A stretch of DNA of 44,639 nucleotides, taken from NCBI GenBank assembly GCA_009103225.1, contig RHPI01002368.1:277397-322035 (forward strand). The letters are read 5' to 3'. The notes beneath the pieces were generated by a model. The model saw only the letters and a program-made list of their open reading frames with translations. It ran no database searches and was not told the origin of the DNA. This DNA is from Chlorokybus atmophyticus (lineage: Eukaryota > Streptophyta > Chlorokybophyceae > Chlorokybales > Chlorokybaceae). This document shows, in pieces, positions 42,236 to 44,639 of the stretch; the stretch's first letter is position 1; each line of letters begins with the position of its first letter. Made by a program: the position numbers and the translations under genes.

Positions 42236-43675
42236 TTCTTTCGGCCATTCCTCTTCGGCTACCGGTTTCAGCTGGTCACCGTCCACCAGCCCCTGCAGTG
42301 GCTTCTCACCAGCAACGAACTCACTGGCAAGCACGCGTGTTGGGCGTTGCTACTGCCATAATACGACTATACCATCACCCACAAGCCGGGTATTGTAAAC
42401 ACAAATGTCGACGGCATGACTCACAACCCCAACCCTGACATGGTGGATGTCAACGGCGACACGCCTCGCAAACACGCCATGTTGGTCGTTGCAGTCAGCA
42501 TACGCGCCGAGGCCCGCAACCCAATGCTGAGGGCCGTCATACCCTCAGCAGGTGAAGAAGCGACTTGGACAGATAAGCTCACTTTGCAGGTAATCAAGAC
42601 AGGAGCTCTGCCTGCTAGGCTGGGTCGTATGACAACTAATCGCGCGCAACACCGCGCAAAGACTACACCTGGGACAACGACGTTCTTTGGCTTATCATAA
42701 ATAATGGCCAGCGCAACAGGTTCCCTCACCCATCATCGCCAACTTGCATCATCAGCTTGGGCACTTCGGCATGAACCGCACTGCCAACATGGTTTATGGT
42801 GACTACCGATGGGACGGGCTTGCACGCAACGTTGTGGAGGTATTTGGACAGTGTCAGTCTTGCGATTGCATTCGGGCAAGCTTCTCACATCACCTCCCTC
42901 AGCTGCATCCCTTGCCCTTCATGGGGCTTGATTACCGCTGGAGCATGAACCTGGCACGCAAGTTGCCCATTAAACGTTATTGCGGCAACGTATACATACG
43001 TGTCGCCATGGAACACTTCAGTGGGAGGAGCTTCAGTGGGAGGAGCTGATACCTTTACCAGACAAGACAGCATCCACGGTGACGCGGGCGTACCTTAGGC
43101 ACATTTTTAGCAGATTTAGCGCACGCGCAGAGCTGCTTAACAATGACGACATCGAGTTTAAGGGGGAATTGAACACTCTGGTCAATCGCTCACTTATCGA
43201 ACGCCGCACTAACCGTGATTATCCTCAAGCTGCTGATCTGACAATGTAAATGGTGCAGACAGTTAAGAAAGCGCTCCGTCGCTACTGTGTGACTCACCGG
43301 CAAGAAGAGTGGAATGATGTTCTGCCCTGGCTCGCACTCAGGTACCGCTGCATGAAGGAAACGGCTTTGCGTTCTCTTAGCCCCTATTTCCTCATGTGCT
43401 GGAGGGAACCTCTGCTACCCTTTCGCATTTGTCACGCCACACAATCAGTGGAGGACCTCATCAATAAACCCACTCACTTGACGGAGGTGCTGACAGCCCG
43501 GGCTACAGTATTTAAAGCCTCTATCCCCATGGCTTTTGCTAATCTCAAGATTGCGCAACAACGGGACAAGCAGCGCCACACACATGTACGTATCGGGGGC
43601 TACATTACACATAGACGCAGTTCTACACTAAAGACTATGTGTACCGCCTCAAGCAGATTAAAAACACCCTAGACC
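42236..43675 (+). pseudogene. int: Gypsy-3 RNase H end and integrase
   Basis: After a TAG at 42233 the RNase H frame continues (FFRPFLFGYRFQLVTVH, ITHKPGIVNTNVDGM). The integrase zinc module is at about 42745-42880 (HHQLGHFGMNRTANMVYGDY, CQSCDCIRAS). The catalytic core is badly damaged: NNDDIEF (about 43138) stands where the second Asp motif belongs, and a 15-bp tandem duplication (TTCAGTGGGAGGAGC twice) sits at 43018-43047. The C-terminal part (VLPWLALRYRCMKETA) is recognisable as the end of the core. Confidence 0.75.
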
Positions 43676-44046
43676 CAGCCAACTACGGCACTGTGTACAG
43701 GGTGATACAAGTGCGCGCTCAAGGCACATCCCCTCTGGCGGCACCGAGGTGGACCACGTGCAAAACTGCTTCCCTTGTCACCTCTCATACGTCAAAGGCC
43801 TTGGCAAACCCCGCCTGCGTGTTTGGCAATTGCAATGCACCGGTACGTTTCGCATCCGATCACCGGCCAATGATAGAGGGTGATTCTTGCTGGGATGATT
43901 GGCATGAGGCTTGCAGTCTCGGTGTAACATCTGATGTCGCCGACACTAACATGGCGTATTCCTCTGCCAGCCCACCATGGCGCTGTCACAGATGCCAAGC
44001 TCATCACGAGGATGCCAATGACCAGGCAAGGGGGGGAGCTTGTTGA
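43639..44046 (+). pseudogene. Gypsy-3 C-terminus with PHD-finger-like module
   Basis: This 135-residue frame begins VYRLKQIK-like and ends TGA at 44044-44046. From 43816 the spacing is C-x4-C, then MIEGDSCWDDWHEAC, then WRCHRC. This matches the C4HC3 plan of a PHD finger (CxxC...CDxC..W.H..C...W.CxxC), with one Cys (before DSC) replaced by Gly. PHD fingers read histone tails. At the end of an integrase it would be an alternative to a chromodomain for target choice. One missing ligand fits decay. Confidence 0.55.
44024..44040 (+). other. Gypsy-3 polypurine tract
   Basis: AGGCAAGGGGGGGAGCT is followed at 44041 by TGTTGAGTAATCCC, the presumed start of the 3' LTR. Confidence 0.65.
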
Positions 44047-44639
44047 GTAATCCCAGCCTCCTACTGAACTTAGGGGACCACACAGTTCGTTTTTCCCTTA
44101 CCACTCTCTCTCTCTCCCTGCACCTAATACCCCACTGGGGTAATATGTTCACCACGAGTAACGCAGCCCTCAGGCTCCTCCACTTATCGCCCCTCAAGCT
44201 GCACCACAGCACCACTTGCTTTGAGTACATATACACCTCACTATATGTGTTTTCCCTGCGAGACATACCTCGCGGTCAAGGCTTACCGCACGACAATGTT
44301 GACACAATATACATTGCTTTGCAAAATATGTGCTTTATTTTCATACTTATATCTTCTGAGGCAATAACGCTATGTCAACTTAACTGTTGCATTATTGTGT
44401 TCATGCGTTAATATGTGGCATAAATATGCCCCCTCTCCTTTTGGGACATTGGATGCGCACAAACATATAATATAATTTATGATTGATTATTGTATTGTAT
44501 TGTATCGTATGGTGTAGTTAACTTACAAATCAGCTACATATATGCAATACATATCATACAAGTCTTGTATTACAAGACATGTACCCTATTCCGTTGAATA
44601 CAACCTCCCCCATTAATTTGAGAGGGGGGGGGGGGGGGG
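44041..44639 (+). repeat. Presumed Gypsy-3 3' LTR, truncated by the window end
   Basis: Non-coding sequence starting TGTTGAG after a polypurine tract. No matching 5' copy is present, so the LTR identity rests on position. It is AT-rich from 44220 and ends in a poly-G run (44622-44639), probably an assembly artefact. Confidence 0.45.

Larger units (their letters stand above)
35740..44040 (+). mobile_element. Gypsy-3: heavily decayed Gypsy-like element
   Basis: In order along the plus strand: gag-like fragments, a broken zinc knuckle, about 1.7 kb of unknown ORF pieces, a Copia-like insert, then RT, RNase H, integrase and a PHD-like C-terminus, ending in a polypurine tract (44024-44040). Every domain is cut by stops or frameshifts. 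No 5' LTR was recognised. The order RT-RNase H-integrase places it with Ty3/Gypsy. Confidence 0.75.

Noticed and set aside
1-44639. CRISPR arrays, bacterial operons or prophage
   Set aside because: No regularly spaced repeats with unique spacers are present, and the genes have spliceosomal introns; the window is eukaryotic.

Overview
The window is nuclear DNA from a eukaryote, most likely a green alga. The two best genes are intron-rich, with GTGAGT/GTAAGT donors and TG/CA-rich introns. One of them starts with a plastid-transit-like N-terminus. The rest is dominated by Ty3/Gypsy retrotransposons, pogo-type DNA transposons, small LTR elements, microsatellites and palindromes. An assignment to Chlorophyta (Chlamydomonadales/Dunaliella-like composition) is inference; no rRNA or organelle marker is present. 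A poly-G run with an N at about 15508 and a poly-G end at 44622-44639 point to a draft contig.

Layout, left to right. 1-2039: coding-like scraps on the minus strand at the edge, a foldback palindrome cluster (464-703) and three diverged copies of a hairpin-bearing repeat (about 795-1760). 2044-7151: a compact Gypsy element (Gypsy-1) with apparently identical 141-bp LTRs, a 4-bp CATG target duplication, a tRNA-like primer site and gag, protease, RT-RNase H and integrase ORFs arranged as if several recoding events were needed. 7690-9549: minus-strand remains of a BAHD (HXXXD) acyltransferase gene. 10083-11590: a decayed pogo/Tigger-type transposase (pogo-A, minus strand). 11640-15320: AT-richer DNA without recognisable genes. 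15731-25224: a second dead pogo-type transposase (pogo-B, minus strand) split by a chromodomain Gypsy element (Gypsy-2, 15864-22808, LTRs 1027 bp and about 2.4% divergent by eye count). The transposase reading frame resumes on the far side of the insertion.

26608-30255 is a 12-exon gene for an FAD-dependent oxidoreductase fused to a C-terminal Rieske [2Fe-2S] domain; one intron is of the GC-AG class. 31357-32693, convergent with it, is a 5-exon gene for a MAPEG-family membrane protein. These are the only two intact cellular genes I can support.

34728-35326 is a 0.6-kb terminal-repeat retrotransposon in miniature (TRIM), minus strand, with a tRNA-iMet-like primer site. 35740-44040 is a heavily decayed third Gypsy-like element (Gypsy-3) with a broken zinc knuckle, an RT whose YIDD box has lost an aspartate codon, an integrase and an unusual PHD-finger-like C-terminus. 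A Copia-like protease fragment (39043-39994) lies inside it. The window ends in the presumed 3' LTR of Gypsy-3.

The most interesting signal is the expression architecture of Gypsy-1: a canonical -1 slippery heptamer at the gag end, a lone in-frame UAG in a readthrough-like context between protease and RT, and a +1/reinitiation overlap before integrase, in a copy young enough to have identical LTRs.
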